DNA of 64,000 nucleotides from Fragum whitleyi (lineage: Eukaryota > Mollusca > Bivalvia > Cardiida > Cardiidae): contig OX411547.1 in assembly GCA_948146395.1 (NCBI GenBank), forward strand, positions 32,344,614 to 32,408,613, given 5' to 3'. The position numbers were made by a program, and so were the translations under genes. The notes beneath the pieces were generated by a model. That model was given only the letters and a program-made list of their open reading frames with translations, was not told where the DNA came from and searched no databases. Shown here piece by piece: positions 12,075-22,910 of this stretch. Position 1 is the stretch's first letter. The number at the start of each line of letters is the position of its first letter.

Positions 12075-12115
12075 TAGGTGGGATGGGAGGGAGGGAGGAA
12101 GGGGGGGAGGGGCTA
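12075..12115 (+). other. G-rich tract, G-quadruplex potential
   Basis: The tract has several runs of three or more G separated by one to four bases (GGGATGGGAGGGAGGG). C-rich tracts at 12194-12211 follow about 80 bp away. Confidence 0.55.
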
Positions 12116-12219
12116 GGTCATCATAGATCTGTAGCATAATCAATTCATTTCATGGGAAATAAAATTAAAAAAATGGTGATATAAGTAGAATGGTCCCCCC
12201 CACCTCCCCCCTTGTAACT

Positions 12220-12528
12220 TATGGTTTTTCTCCTAATGAACACTCCTGGAAGCTATACATAACAAGTTCAGGAAGCTTTTATTTTGTATGCATTTTCTGA
12301 TTAAAAAAAATCGTTAAACTTATGTCTTTTAGGTCCTTTTCCCTTTAATTTGAGGTAAATTTCCTCTAAACAATCATATAAATGATTGTTCAGAGGAAAT
12401 TCACATCAAATTAGAGAAGAAGCCTCAACAGGTTCTTAAAAGTTAGGAATTTTAAATAGACATTCTTAGTAAAAAATGTAGGGGGTGCTACTATAAAGGA
12501 GGGCACTATTATTAGGGAAAATACAGTA
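12220..12528. mobile_element. MITE family T, copy 2
   Basis: It has the same order as the 2456 copy: TTTCTCCTAATGA left end, central TTTCCTCTAAACAATC palindrome, and a right end with GGGCACTATTATTAG. Confidence 0.75.
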
Positions 12529-12602
12529 TGAACCTTGCTTACTAAAGTCCTGGATCAGCCATTGCCAGTCATTATTGCTTTAAATGTAAATTTAAGTAAT
12601 AG

Positions 12603-12712
12603 TTAAACGCTAATAATTGAAAATTAAACGATTTAAACAGCCGAAAGGAGGGAGCGTAGCGACCGACTGAGGCTGTTTAAAGCGTTTAATTTTCAATTAT
12701 TAGCGTTTAACT
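12603..12712. mobile_element. Long-arm palindrome around a GC-richer loop
   Basis: The arms of about 41 bp start GTTAAACGCTAATAATTG and are nearly perfect complements. They flank a loop of about 28 bp containing GGAGCGTAGCGACC, which differs in composition from the surroundings. It is probably a foldback element; no second copy was found in the window. Confidence 0.65.
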
Positions 12713-12956
12713 GACTTAGTCTTTTTCCCGCCTTTTATATTATTGACATCATATTGCACGATTTAAACGGAATAAGCCGTATACATTTATTAAAAGTAAA
12801 CGCCCCTCTCTTTCCAAATATGGAATTGTTGAAATATGCACGCAAATATTGAGTCTTTAAAAAGAGGCATTATCGAAGATAAATATGAAGTATAATTTGG
12901 TTTTATTTACCCGACAATATAGATGAATGATAATCTGATACTTTTTCACTCTGTGT

Positions 12957-13241
12957 AGCTTTTGTTTGTTTGTTTGAATGGGTTTAACGCCGCTTTCAAC
13001 AATCTCGCAGTTATATCGCCGCGGTCGGAGCACCTAACAATGGATTCCTGGTATATCTTTCACCTGTACTACCATTACACCCTTTCCTAGCCTCCGACTG
13101 CTATCTCACATAGGTTTACGATTATCTACCCATTGGTGAGAGATAAACGTCGGAAAGGATATTTGCCGCCACCGGGGATCGAACCCACGACTTCCAGATT
13201 GGAAGTCTTATGCCTAATCAACTGGGCTATGGTGGCGGCTA
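12957..13241 (-). mobile_element. SINE1, near full length
   Basis: The tRNA-like head lies at the right (13240 down to about 13165), with a B-box-like GGTTCGATCCC. The central block is at about 13023-13050 and the (CAAA)n-type tail is at the left. ACTCTGTGT at 12948-12956 and 13242-13250 are probable target-site duplications. Confidence 0.85.
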
Positions 13242-14257
13242 ACTCTGTGTTGCATGTTGCTTCGAAAGAATAAAATACTTAACGGAATCGTATTTCGTTC
13301 GTAATAAAATGTTTCTTTATTGATTAAATGTGCCAAATTGTTTACGAACTTATGTATGCCTGAAGGGCAATCTAAGGACTAACGATTAAGCATATTATAC
13401 TATTATGCTGAGAAAAAAGATGTTATACAGTCCACCAAACCTTGGATATATGCATATGCAATGTCCCCACTTCGTGGGCGTTTTCTTGTGTCATCAACTA
13501 AATTAATCTTGGTGGACAATAATACGCCTCATCTACAGCCGATCATGAAACGAGATTTGGCCAAGTTTAGAAAGGGGCCAAAAGTAATTAAACGAGAAGT
13601 TTATTGAAATAAACGTAAGGAATGAAGTATAGGATCTATTGCACTGTTCAGTTAGATCTAGATCTTATTAGTTAGCGATACTGTTCTTGAATAAATGTAC
13701 AGGCAAGTAGAAAAGTCGTCGTTCCATAACAGATTTGACATGGTAATCCACGCCATGCCAGATCAAAATCTACATAGGATATTAGTTATACAACATGTGC
13801 ACGATTAAAACGATTTTCACCTGTACTTGTCACGTGGTCATTGCATATTTATAAAGGGGTAGTTTATAGTCTGTACGCATGCCTGGAATAACAAATAAAC
13901 CTCGACGTTTAAATGAAATAATGATCAAAATAAACCTTTGCTGAAAAGTTTATGGAAAATAAACCTTCAAAAAATTTGAAAATCCAGCCTTTTGATTGGA
14001 TGATAATGTAGGACAAAGACTAAGGGCTATTTACACATGCAATAGTAGACGAAGTTCAGTTGTTAATGGAGAGAAAATGTTGATTAATTACATGTATTAT
14101 TTTTTTATGTTTTACTTATACATCCTTTACATTATGCAAGAATTTTGAAATAATACATATCTTTTTCTCCAATATTGCTTGTCCTCAATTTAGAATAAAT
14201 GCATTCTGTTGGATATACTTAAGAGCTGTCAGTTTTAGTTAGTGTAGCCATTGATAG
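13242..14257. other. No gene or repeat recognised
   Basis: Low-repeat AT-rich sequence. A TATA-like stretch near 13847 was considered but has no supporting gene. Confidence 0.4.
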
Positions 14258-14500
14258 GTATTCTGCATTGTTAATGAACTGGCAGGGTTGGGCTCAGCTG
14301 TGACATAATTTGGCAAGATAACTTTTAAACATTTTGGGTTCATTAAAAAGTTAGTTGGCAATAATCGTGAATGCGTGCAAATAACTGTATTCTTAAATCA
14401 AAAGGATTCACATGCTTAGAGAAAGTGAACACACTTCATCGTTGGGTTACAAAAGCCTCATAACTTCAGCTTGTCCAAGCTGAAGTTATGAGGGTTTGAT
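14258..14500 (+). repeat. Dispersed repeat, copy 2
   Basis: Related to 2779-3008. It ends in a clean palindrome (14453-14498), CATAACTTCAGCTTG and its complement. Confidence 0.65.
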
Positions 14501-14731
14501 AACCAACCTATGCTTTAAGGTCTCAAGTTAATCATGTTGACTATCTTTAGAAGTAAATAATGATATATAAAGGCTGATTTACCTTAACCTTAAGTCCATC
14601 AACCTGTTACTTTGGCTCTGTCCTGCCAGGGGAAAAATCACAGATTATAAAGAAGCTTAAAAATGAATCATGTGTAACATAACATTGAGCAGAAATGAAG
14701 ATGTTGATCTTATTCCCATGTTAAATTTTGA

Positions 14732-15009
14732 TTGATTGATTGAATGTGGTTTTACCCCGCTTTCAACATTATTTCAGTTATATCGCGGAGGCTGGAGCAC
14801 CTAACAATGGATTTCTGTTATTTCTCACACCTGTACTACCATTACATCCTTTCCTAGCCTCAAACTGCTATCTCACTTAGATCTACGATTATCGACCCAT
14901 TGGTGAGACACAAATAGTCGGAAAGAATGAGTGCCGCCTTCGGGGATCAAACCCAGGACCTCTAGATTAACAGTCGGAGGCGCTACCAACTGCGCTATGA
15001 CGGTGGCTT
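14732..15009 (-). mobile_element. SINE1, full length with target duplications
   Basis: This is the best complete SINE1 here, about 278 bp. The tRNA-like head at the right has an A-box-like TAGCGCAGTTGGTAGCGCC and a B-box-like GGGTTTGATCCCC. The body and central block follow, and the tail at the left is made of CAAT units. ATGTTAAATTTTGA flanks it exactly at 14718-14731 and 15010-15023. It is a non-autonomous retroposon copied by a LINE machinery in trans. Confidence 0.9.
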
Positions 15010-15233
15010 ATGTTAAATTTTGAAGCATCTGATATGATACTTGTGGTGTCTGTGGTCAGTCTATGCTTTACCTGTTTTATGAATTGATTCTAAAATATTA
15101 GTTATCCTTGGATTAAACACCGCTAGGAATTTACACTAAGTGTTCAAATATTTGCTTTACAAAAGGACAACATGTCCCAGTTTAAAGAAGTTGTATTCCA
15201 GTATCATAATTCAATGTATGGCCTATTCCTTTT

Positions 15234-15500
15234 AATCCATTCCCTCTTTTTGACGCCCTCAAAAAAGAAAAAGTTTTGAAAAACATTATAAAAAACAAAG
15301 AAATTGCTTGTAACGAGCAACTTTTTATTTTCTAAATATGTTTCCTTCTCCAAAAGACAAAGAACCTTAAAGTGTCATTCAGCAATTATCATGTACAACT
15401 TCTTTCAATTTGAACCACTCTTAAAATTTTGATGGCTCAGTGCAAAACAGTTGTATAGGCAGTTACAACTATTTCATGCTGAGCTATTGGTAATGGGTTA
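15234..15500. mobile_element. Diverged P1-like MITE with a nested H hairpin
   Basis: It is flanked by TTAATCCATTCCC and GGTAATGGGTTAA and has an internal AAGAAATTGCTTG-like hairpin. A shortened H hairpin sits inside at 15433-15486 (GCAAAACAGTTGTATAGGC). It is more decayed than the other P1 copies. Confidence 0.5.
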
Positions 15501-16289
15501 AGGACTTTTATTTAGACATGGAAAGAGAGACATTTTTAACTTGGGGGTTCAGACTGCCAAAATTCAACATTTTACATTAGGAATATGGGCATTTTTTCTT
15601 AAGTTCAGGGGCCCAGCCCAAAATACACAGGCCATGGGTAACTGGGTCCTTGCTGATTCTTTTCTCTGTTTGACCTAAAAGGCCCAACCTTGATCCTTAT
15701 GTAAAATTCCTAGGGTAGTTTGAACACTTTCCAGTCAAGATAGAGTGACTGATAGAAGATCCGTAAATCATTGCTCATTTCAAGACTGTAATGGGCCCCC
15801 TCCACCTCCCAAAAATAATATTCTCGTGATCCTGGGATTCCCAGTTTAGTCCATGGCAATGGCATACGTTCTTTCCAACATTATGGGTGGAAACTCACAA
15901 ACCTATTTAGGGTTTTAGTCTGACCTCAAGGAAAAAGGGTGCAAAGGACTTGAAGATTGGGATCTTTGGGGCCCCTTTCTTGATTTTGGAACTATTCTGA
16001 CAAGTTCACGGGTTGAAATATGCCCATTGCATACTGAGGAGAAGATGTTTAAAGGTTTTAGGGAAAAAAAAAAAACGCGCCCTGCCAGTCCCTTATTTGG
16101 GTACTAATCAGAACTTAACAAACAATTTTTGAAGAGAGTCACCATTGGAACTTCCTGGCAAAGTTTCACTCGATTCACCCAGCGGTTCAAGAGGTTTTAA
16201 GATTGTTAACAACGTACAACGGACTCAGGGTGATCCTAATTAAGCTCCACTTGATTACGTAAACACTGATTACTTTCCATCAATACATG
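15501..16289 (+). mobile_element. Probable 3' end of another pearl-like element
   Basis: The segment 16135-16255 reads like the 3' part of a core-type element: a GAGAGTCACCATTGG start, TTCCTGGCAAAGTTTCAC, CAGCGGTTCAAGAGG, then an ACGTACAACGGACTCA patch and AGCTCCACTTG. Upstream, 15501-16134 has no recognisable structure. The 5' module was not found. Confidence 0.4.
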
Positions 16290-16535
16290 TACCTGCCCCG
16301 TGTGCAGAATCACAAAACGGTGCAAGTGCAAAGCCGGGTATAATTGGAAAACTGTTTGCACCGTTTGGTCATCCTGAACACAGGGCAGCTCTGTGTTTAG
16401 GATTAAAACGTTAGCGAAGTGCTTTCAAAATGATACCCTGCTTTGCACGTAAGTGTATGTGCAAAGTGGGGTATCATCCGAAAGCATTTGCGAAACGCTT
16501 TTACATCCTGAACACAGGGCTGGTCAAATGTCTGA
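16290..16535. mobile_element. Hairpin MITE Q, two adjoining copies
   Basis: The first copy (about 16290-16390) is shortened. The second (about 16365-16530) has arms with GATACCCTGCTTTGCAC and its complement, and CATCCTGAACACAGGGC at both ends. Copies share the Q plan: TTATACCCTGCTTTGCA at the hairpin tip and GTCATCCTGA near the ends. Confidence 0.65.
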
Positions 16536-16831
16536 TTCGCGAAGGTTGTGTGAAACGTAATAAATTAGGATAATTTCAAATGGGTCTTTTGGAAGGTGTC
16601 AAATGAAAATAGTTGCAGACATGGGTTCTATATTTTGGTGCTAGTTTATAAAAAAGTATTATAAGCTTTGAACTTCCATGCAAAAGAAAGTCATCTCCGC
16701 CGAAGAAGAGAGATAAAAATTGGTATTTTTAAGCGGTCTATGCATTATTACCTCCCTTGTACTAACAGCCAGTAACTGATTTATTATGCGCACCAGTCCA
16801 ATAAGTGCACCTTCCGAACTATCAAATTAAA

Positions 16832-16991
16832 TTAAGGTAGTGGACCCGTATATTTGGCAACATTTTGTAACTCATGCTGTTTTACAATGTTAATCAATGT
16901 TTTCATATGAAATCATTAGGAAACCTCGGTTGACACTGTTAAATATCATAACCACCGAAAAGTTGCGGAACTATTACGGACCAACTACCTC
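16832..16991. mobile_element. Palindromic MITE K, copy 2
   Basis: TTAAGGTAGTGGACC begins it and GGACCAACTACCTC ends it; the internal GGAAACCTCGGTT block matches copy 1. The open frame from 16897 that runs through it into the next SINE is accidental. Confidence 0.75.
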
Positions 16992-17005
16992 AATGCCACT
17001 TTTAA

Positions 17006-17145
17006 AAGCCGCCGTCATAGGGCAGTTGCAGTTAGCGCAGTTGGTAGCGCATTGGACTATCAATCTAGTGGTCTCGGGTTTGATCCCCAATGGTGGCACT
17101 CATCCTTTCCAACCATTTGTCTCTAAAGTTGGTGTTTAAATTGAT
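17006..17145 (+). mobile_element. SINE1 head, plus strand, truncated
   Basis: tRNA-like AGCGCAGTTGGTAGCGC (A box) and GGGTTTGATCCCC (B box) are followed by the first part of the body. It stops before the central block. Confidence 0.8.
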
Positions 17146-17196
17146 TTATGCTGCTGCACCGAAAGAATGGGGACAAATTCTTTTACCATGGCATTT

Positions 17197-17388
17197 TGCA
17201 GCCATCATAGCACAGTGTTAGCGCGTCACACTATTAAGCAAAATGTCCCGACAGCAGCACTAATCCTTACAGACTATGTGGCTTCCACCAATTGGTACCA
17301 GGAATCTATTGTTAGGTGCTCTATCTGTTGCGATATGGCTCAAACATTGTTGAAAGCAGCATGAAACCCCATTCAAACAAATAATTTT
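17197..17388 (+). mobile_element. SINE1, internally deleted, plus strand
   Basis: There is a decayed head (AGCACAGTGTTAGCGCG), then directly the central block (about 17308-17332), GTTGCGATATGG, GTTGAAAGCAGC and an AACCCCATTCAAACAAAT tail. Part of the body is lost. It shows the SINE1 central block in the same orientation as the large satellite. Confidence 0.75.
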
Positions 17389-17426
17389 CCTCATAGGAAA
17401 TAAAACAACAACACTTTTTGATGTGT

Positions 17427-17757
17427 ATGCAAGATGAATTTAATACACATGTACATACTTAGTGTTTTGTATAAGAAAAAATATCTAACAAGGTTGGGAG
17501 AATTGATCATTGTCGAGGCTCTGCCGAGACAATTAGCGATTAGCACAACTGAGTTAAATATTTTTTCATACAATACACTAAGCACGTATTATATTTATCT
17601 TATAACCTTTATTTGCCTTGTTTTCGTAGATGTTTCTAACAGAAATGAAAGTTTCTAAAAATAACTGCATTATATCATTGTTCTAAAAATAATTATGTGA
17701 TATAAAAAATATCATGTTATCACACGGATAATTGTTTAGTTATAAGATAAAAATTCT
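17427..17757 (-). repeat. Dispersed repeat R, copy 1 (reverse)
   Basis: This is the reverse-complement match of 29745-30065: TTATCTTATAAC, GTGTGATAACAT, TTATTTTTAGAA blocks, and a palindrome around GAGGCTCTGCCGAGAC whose arms contain AATTGAT and ATACTTAGTG. Several short open frames inside it are not genes. Confidence 0.65.
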
Positions 17758-18130
17758 TCTAGAAACTTATCTGAGGACCTGAGTTTTTTGAACTGAAATA
17801 TAATATAAACTTACTAAAATTGTCTTCATGGTTACAGAGACCCGAGTCTCTTCTCTTTATGGTCTTTGTTCTTTTAACTCAGTTCTTTTTCTCTTTTTGT
17901 AGTACCAAGCTTGACAATGTGTGTTTTGTTGTCTGGGACCAGCTCTATATAAAGATTATTGACCTTCTATCAATCTTGTTTAATTTAGACTTAGTGGTTC
18001 TCTAATAATTGTTCTGCTTCGCTAATTGAACATCTGCAATCAAAGAAATATAAGTGATAGATAATAAACTTAAATTTAGCGGAAAAGGTTTTTCATATCT
18101 CACTTGAAATTTGCTGATTATATATCGATA
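17758..18130. other. No gene or repeat recognised
   Basis: AT-rich sequence; the short open frame at 17820-18005 shows no domain. Confidence 0.35.
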
Positions 18131-18198
18131 GCTTAGCCTGAAACAGTTGTAACTCCCTATATATTTATAGGGAGTTACAACTGTTTTGCACTGAGCAA
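18131..18198. mobile_element. Hairpin MITE H
   Basis: This is a long hairpin: GAAACAGTTGTAACTCCC on the left and GGGAGTTACAACTGTTTTG on the right. Compared with other copies, a G-to-C change on the left is matched by a C-to-G change on the right. Confidence 0.8.
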
Positions 18199-18262
18199 AC
18201 GATTATGTAGCTATGTATGGTTTTGCACAAATTTTAGTTAGTTATTTTAGTTACGATCATAT

Positions 18263-18412
18263 TAATATAAATCAGCCTTGCATTCAGGATGACAATACTG
18301 TGCAAACTGTTTGCCAATTGTACCCTGCTTTGCACCTGCACTTGTGTGCAAAGCTGGGTAAAATTTGCGTACAATTTGTTCCATTTTGTGATCCTGAATG
18401 CACAGCAGGTTT
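18263..18412. mobile_element. Hairpin MITE Q
   Basis: It has CATTCAGGATGACA at the left, TACCCTGCTTTGCACCTGC at the tip and GTGATCCTGAATGCACAG at the right. The overlapping open frames on both strands arise from the palindrome. Confidence 0.7.
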
Positions 18413-18558
18413 CATTTGGGAGTTTTATTTTTGCCAATATCAGAAACCTCATAATTGTACATATGAAAATATTTATATTGCTTTTTTTAAGGATAGTTTA
18501 AACATATAGGGAACAAATACTTGTCTCTTGCTATAAAATGAACTTACTAAAACCTCTA

Positions 18559-18690
18559 TTAACCCTTGTCATTCTGAACACAGAAAATTTCTGCTTTGAC
18601 AGGGGGTATAGACAAAGATCAGCCTGCACATAAGTGCAGTCTGATCTTAGTCTACACATCCTGTTTGTCTTGTTTGACCAAAAGACTTGT
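18559..18690. mobile_element. MITE P2, 3'-truncated
   Basis: TTAACCCTTGTCATTCTGAA starts the element and the AGATCAGCCTGCACATAA hairpin follows. The remainder of the right side and the closing TTAA are not recognisable. Confidence 0.6.
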
Positions 18691-18720
18691 TCAGAGAAAC
18701 ATTAACATACAGTTTCTATA

Positions 18721-19077
18721 TACAGTAAAACTTGTATGAAGCGACCAGGAACAGGACCACCAAATAGTTATCTTTAAAGAAAAAGGTCGCTGAATAAACA
18801 TTTTGTCTACAAATAAGAATCATAGTTTTTGATTAATATAGATATGATTGCAAAATTTTAAAAAAAATCCTATGCTGTTATAAATCAATAGAACTGTCTC
18901 ATTGAGATGATTCTGGTGAGATTTAACAACATAAGATTCATTTTTAATAATCTTTATACCAGTGATATCTCGTTTTATAGATATATATTTCGAATTGAAG
19001 AAGGGGATTTTGAAAAATGGTCACTGAATAAAAATGGTCGCTTAATAGACGTGGTCGCTCGAGCAAGATTGACTGTA
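18721..19077. mobile_element. DNA transposon remnant with TACAGT termini
   Basis: The terminal inverted repeats are about 26 bp: TACAGTAAAACTTG on the left and CAAGATTGACTGTA on the right, each followed internally by GCGACCA or its complement. The interior is AT-rich with repeats of GGTCGCT-AATA. No transposase remains, and the superfamily is not certain. Confidence 0.65.
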
Positions 19078-19344
19078 TTCAGCTTACCGTAGTCCTGTTG
19101 TTGAGGGTTTTCTGTAGTTTGTGGTGTCCGTCATTATAGCTGGGTCTTCACATCGCTTCTGGCTACGTCATCAATGTTTTCATTACTCTCTCTGAGAAGT
19201 ATTTATTATATATCTCGATCTACAGCTAGCTTACGACTATATAATAAAAATGGTATTTATCAGGTTAAAAGATAAAAGGAATTTTTGTTGCTTGCATGCA
19301 TTTGTGTGCAGACAAATTTGTTATGATGTTCAATTCACATTTCA

Positions 19345-19416
19345 ATGGTTCAGCACAAAACATTTGTAACTGCCTATATGTTTATAGGCAGTTACAAATG
19401 TTTTGCGCTGAGCCAT
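19345..19416. mobile_element. Hairpin MITE H
   Basis: This is a near-perfect hairpin ending in GGTTCAGC and GCTGAGCC. It carries ACATTTGTAAC and GTTACAAATGT where other copies have ACAGTTG/CAACTGT, another paired change. Confidence 0.8.
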
Positions 19417-19536
19417 TATTTAATGTTTTAACATACTTTTCATTGAACTAACAATCCCCAGATTGAGAGTCTATTTAGGCATTACTAAGCTAACTGGACT
19501 AAATTGGATTTCATTTGGTGATTGGGCCTAGAGGAC

Positions 19537-19850
19537 AACATTGCCATGCTGATCCCAAAATATTTGTACTTTAGCAGAAAGAATAGACAAAGATCAGCCT
19601 GCACATATTGAGGTGTCAGCGCAACACTATTGTAATTGCCTGTGTGTTTATAGGCACTTACAGTAGTATTGCCCTGACCCCTCGTTATGTGCATTCTGAT
19701 CTAAGTTTACATTTTTTTTCCTTATTAAGTCAGAATAATTTGAAAATCATATTTACAATATAAATACCGACTCACAATTGTAGTGTATCTGAGCAATTTC
19801 AGCCCTTTGGTTCCAATACAAGGCATTTTATTAAGCATGACAACTGTTAA
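19537..19850. mobile_element. MITE P2 with an H-type hairpin inserted in it
   Basis: The P2 parts are CATGCTGATCCC near the left, AGATCAGCCTGCACATA at about 19591, TGTGCATTCTGATCT resuming at 19688, and AAGCATGACAACTGTTAA at the right. The H-like hairpin (19610-19684, ends AGGTGTCAGCG and CCCTGACCCCT) sits exactly at the tip of the P2 palindrome, so P2 is older. Both are non-coding. Confidence 0.7.
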
Positions 19851-20028
19851 TCCCAAAATGTATTGCAAAAATGAGAAAGTTTTTTGGTGGCACTTTCCCA
19901 AAGAAAAGTGTCTAAATCTGCCCTAGTATGCAACAGAGGTGGCTTGCTGTGTCTAGAAAAAATGTACTTTTTCTTGCAAAGAATTTGGCATCTATTCTTT
20001 TTAAATATTATTTTGTCAGTGTATTTAT

Positions 20029-20076
20029 AAAACCTCATAACTATAGCTTGATTTCAGCTCTAGTTACCAGGTTTAA
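20029..20076. repeat. Short palindrome (CATAACTATAGCTT type)
   Basis: AAACCTCATAACTATAGCTT and a diverged complement. Related to those at 9768, 11613 and 14453. Confidence 0.5.
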
Positions 20077-20102
20077 GAATAAAAAAGCAGCAAAAAAGCT
20101 TC

Positions 20103-20536
20103 ATTGCCTATCTCACAGCATCTTCTACGACCAACATTTCATCTAACATCATTGGGCCCTGAACAACTTACCATCCCACAGCATAAGACGCTGAACCACA
20201 TATCATCTCACAACATCTGGAGCTAACCAACATACTATCTCACAGCTTCATGCCCTGAACCACATACCATCTCACAGCATAGGGCACTGAACCATGTACC
20301 TTCTCACAGCATCGGGTGCTGAGCCATGTACCATCTCATAGCATCTTCTGTGACCAACATACCATCTAAAACCATTGAGCCCTGAACCCTGTACCATATC
20401 TCACAGCATGAGGCCTTGTACCATCTGAAAGCATTGGGCGCTGAACCACATACCATCTCAAAACATCAGGCGCTGAGCAACATACCATCTCACAGCATCT
20501 TCAATAAACAATATACCATCTCACAGCATGATCATG
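20103..20536 (+). repeat. 32-bp minisatellite, locus 1
   Basis: Degenerate tandem copies of a 32-bp unit containing CCATCTCACAGCATC and GCTGAACCA. The period is clear, for example TCTCAC at 20270 and 20302 and TCTCAT at 20334. A second array of the same unit is at 27310. Confidence 0.85.
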
Positions 20537-20830
20537 CACTGAATCAAAGCCAATATAAATTAACTTTCATAGCAATAAAGAAGCTTGAATAATTCCATGA
20601 GTAAATAGAAAATCATTAAAGATTACTCTTTAATAGAGATCTTATACAGTTAAATGAAAAATCTCAAAAATCAAAAACAAAGTTAAGGTTAAAGTCTTCT
20701 TTAAGTGTATTGAACTTTTTTTCAAATACATGTATGTAAAAACTAGCTTTTGACATTATCTTTGTATGTAATAATTTAGGGGTATACAATTATTTATTAT
20801 TCTTTTGATTAATTTTATTTGAGACATTTT
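20537..20830. other. No gene or repeat recognised
   Basis: AT-rich; nothing recognised. Confidence 0.3.
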
Positions 20831-20995
20831 GAGGAGTCTGCACAAAACTATTTTAAGGGCCTATCAATATATTGAGAGCTCAGCGCAAGACTGTACTAAG
20901 TGTATATACATTGTATACACTGTATATACACTTAGTACAGTCTTGCACTGAACCCTTGATATAGGTTCTTGCAATAGTTTAGTACTGATCCCTAG
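20831..20995. mobile_element. H-type hairpin nested in another H-type hairpin
   Basis: The outer arms are GTCTGCACAAAACTATT (20836) and AATAGTTTAGTACTGATCCC (20972). The inner hairpin (about 20872-20957) has arms GCGCAAGACTGTACTAAGTG and its complement and sits at the tip of the outer one. Confidence 0.75.
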
Positions 20996-21360
20996 AATGT
21001 GCATTTTAAGTGGTAAAAATCTTACCAATTTTTGGTAGCCGATAAACCGTTAACAGGAACTTGGTACAGAGATAAAATCTGTTCCTAACTGGACAGCTGA
21101 AATATAGTAAACAGATTTCAAATGTTTTTGTGAATGGAGATTTTTATATAAACATCATAACTACAGCTGGAATAAGCCATAGTAACAAAGTTCAGACTGC
21201 CCTTGAGTGATTCGCTGTTAGATTTAAAATCTCTGACCCCATAATTTGCAGATGAAATATGACAAAATCGCTGGTAAAATTCTTCTTTAAGTATATAGAG
21301 CCATGTGTAATTAGCATCTTGTTTATCTTAGTTCTGAACTTTGGAGAGTAAAGGCATTAT

Positions 21361-21668
21361 ATTGTATTTCCCCCTAATAAAAGCTCATTCCCTTATAGTA
21401 GCACCCCTATTTCTTTTTTTTTTACTTAAAAAACACTTCAAATGTCTGAAATTGTTTAGGCTTTTTTTCTAATTTGATGTGAATTTCCTCTAAACAATCA
21501 TTTATATGATTGTGTAGAGGAAATTCACCTAAAATCAAAAGGAAAAGGGCATAAAGGACATCAATTTGATTTTTTTTTTAATCAGCAAGTGCATTCTAAA
21601 TATTAAGCTTGGCCCAACTATGTAAAGTATAGCTCCCAGGAGAAATTATTAGAAGAAGTACGGTAGAA
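21361..21668. mobile_element. MITE family T, copy 3 (reverse)
   Basis: It has the T plan in reverse: GTATTTCCCCCTAATAA at the left, a central GAATTTCCTCTAAACAATC palindrome, and AGGAGAAATTATTAGAAG at the right. Element G starts at its right edge. Confidence 0.75.
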
Positions 21669-21987
21669 TTTTTAGCTCGCCTGTTTTCGGAGAAAACCCA
21701 AGGTATTTTCAGGAAAACCCAAGGTATTGCTATAGCCTGCCTCCGTGTCGTTGTCGTCGTCGATGCGTCATGCGAAACTTTGACATTTTGTTATATCTCT
21801 GGTTCTACTGAGTGCATTCACTTGAAACTTGGCATACATGTTCACCATCAATAGAGCAACCTATACTATCAAGGGGGATAACTCTAGATGCATTTTGTGC
21901 AAATTATGCCCCTTTTTCGACTTAGATTTTTTCCCACCATCCAGCACTCGACAGCAGAGCGTAGGCACCCGTAGGCAGTGCTCTTGT
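21669..21987 (-). mobile_element. Short pearl-like element G without tandem core
   Basis: Read on the minus strand, it starts ACAAGAGCACTGCCTACGG and a short hairpin, then GCTCTGCTGTCGAGTGCTGG. It ends with a GACGACGACAACGACAC microsatellite, GCTATAGCAATACC and GCGAGCTAAAAATT. It has the same end modules as B but only about 320 bp between them and no repeated core units. AGTGCTGGAT near the start is also in element E. Confidence 0.7.
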
Positions 21988-21999
21988 TAAAAATTCTTA

Positions 22000-22170
22000 T
22001 GATTTAATTAAATACATGTCAAGGGGGTCAGCACTAAACTATTGTAAATGCCTATAAATATATAGGCAGCTTTTGATTTAATGAAATACATGTCAAGGGG
22101 GTCAGCACAAAACTATTGTAAATGCCTATTAATATATAGGCATGTACAACAGTTTGGCCCTGAACCCTAG
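22000..22170. repeat. Tandemly duplicated H-like hairpin
   Basis: A unit of about 71-75 bp is present twice: GATTTAATTAAATACATG, TCAAGGGGGTCAGCAC, CTATTGTAAATGCC. The first copy is cut after its tip and the second (22097-22170) keeps both arms, ending TTTGGCCCTGAACCC. Confidence 0.7.
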
Positions 22171-22323
22171 ATGGGGACAAAGTAGGACAAATCTTACCAT
22201 TTTATATGACTCTGACTATGATTTCTAAACTGGGGCAGGAACTTGATTCTCAATTTACTGTTCCTTGGGACATCTGAAATAAAGTTAATTAAACCAAAAC
22301 ACATCATTTGTCCTAAGTAGCTA

Positions 22324-22570
22324 TTAACCCTTGTGATCCTGAATAAATGTTGGCTAAAAATTTGCATCAAAATCAAAGGGCAAAAAGCACTGAAAGTATT
22401 AACTGTAGGTCAATTTTTATTTGAAAAATTAAATCTATTGACAATTCTGGTTTGAAAGTGAGAAACAGGTGGTGTAGACTAACATCAGACTGCACATATG
22501 TGCAGACTGATGTTTGTCTATAGCTCCTGCCAAAGCAGGAATATTCCGGGTTCAGCATGACAAGGGTTAT
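22324..22570. mobile_element. MITE P2
   Basis: TTAACCCTTGTGATCCTGAA at the left, an ATCAGACTGCACATATGTGC hairpin in the middle and TTCAGCATGACAAGGGTTA at the right. Full length. Confidence 0.75.
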
Positions 22571-22843
22571 TATTTTTGTAAAAGGGATATAATACATGTC
22601 TTAACCACAGGTGATATAAGTTGTTGTTACAAAATTAAGGTTTATCCTTCCATGATTTGCTTTTTGTTTTTTTGAAATCTATGACCCTAAAATTTTGCAG
22701 CAAAATGATGTAATTGCTGCTAAAAACTCATTTTTTAGTAAATTGAGCAGTAATTTCTTATGCATAATTAATTAGCATCTTGACCATCCTAGTTCAGTGC
22801 TTTGGAGAGTAAAGGCATTGTGATATTATTTAAACCATTCTTG

Positions 22844-22910
22844 ATTTTATTAAATACATGTCAAGGGTTCAGTATAAAACTATTGTAAATGCCTATAAAT
22901 ATATATACTG
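22844..22910. repeat. Half of an H-like hairpin
   Basis: It repeats the left half of the unit at 22000 (TTAAATACATGTCAAGGG, then CTATTGTAAATGCC) and is cut at the tip. Confidence 0.5.

Noticed and set aside
13840..13880. TATA-like core promoter
   Set aside because: There is no coding sequence downstream, and AT-rich words of this kind are common here.
17006..17100. Functional tRNA gene
   Set aside because: The A and B boxes are present, but it is one of ten dispersed SINE1 heads and is continued by the SINE body.
18131..18198. microRNA precursor
   Set aside because: It has hairpin shape and length, but it is one of at least nine dispersed copies with MITE-like ends; small-RNA data would be needed.
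18213..18509. 98-codon open frame with paired frames on both strands
   Set aside because: It lies over hairpin MITE Q; the opposite-strand frames mirror each other because of the palindrome.
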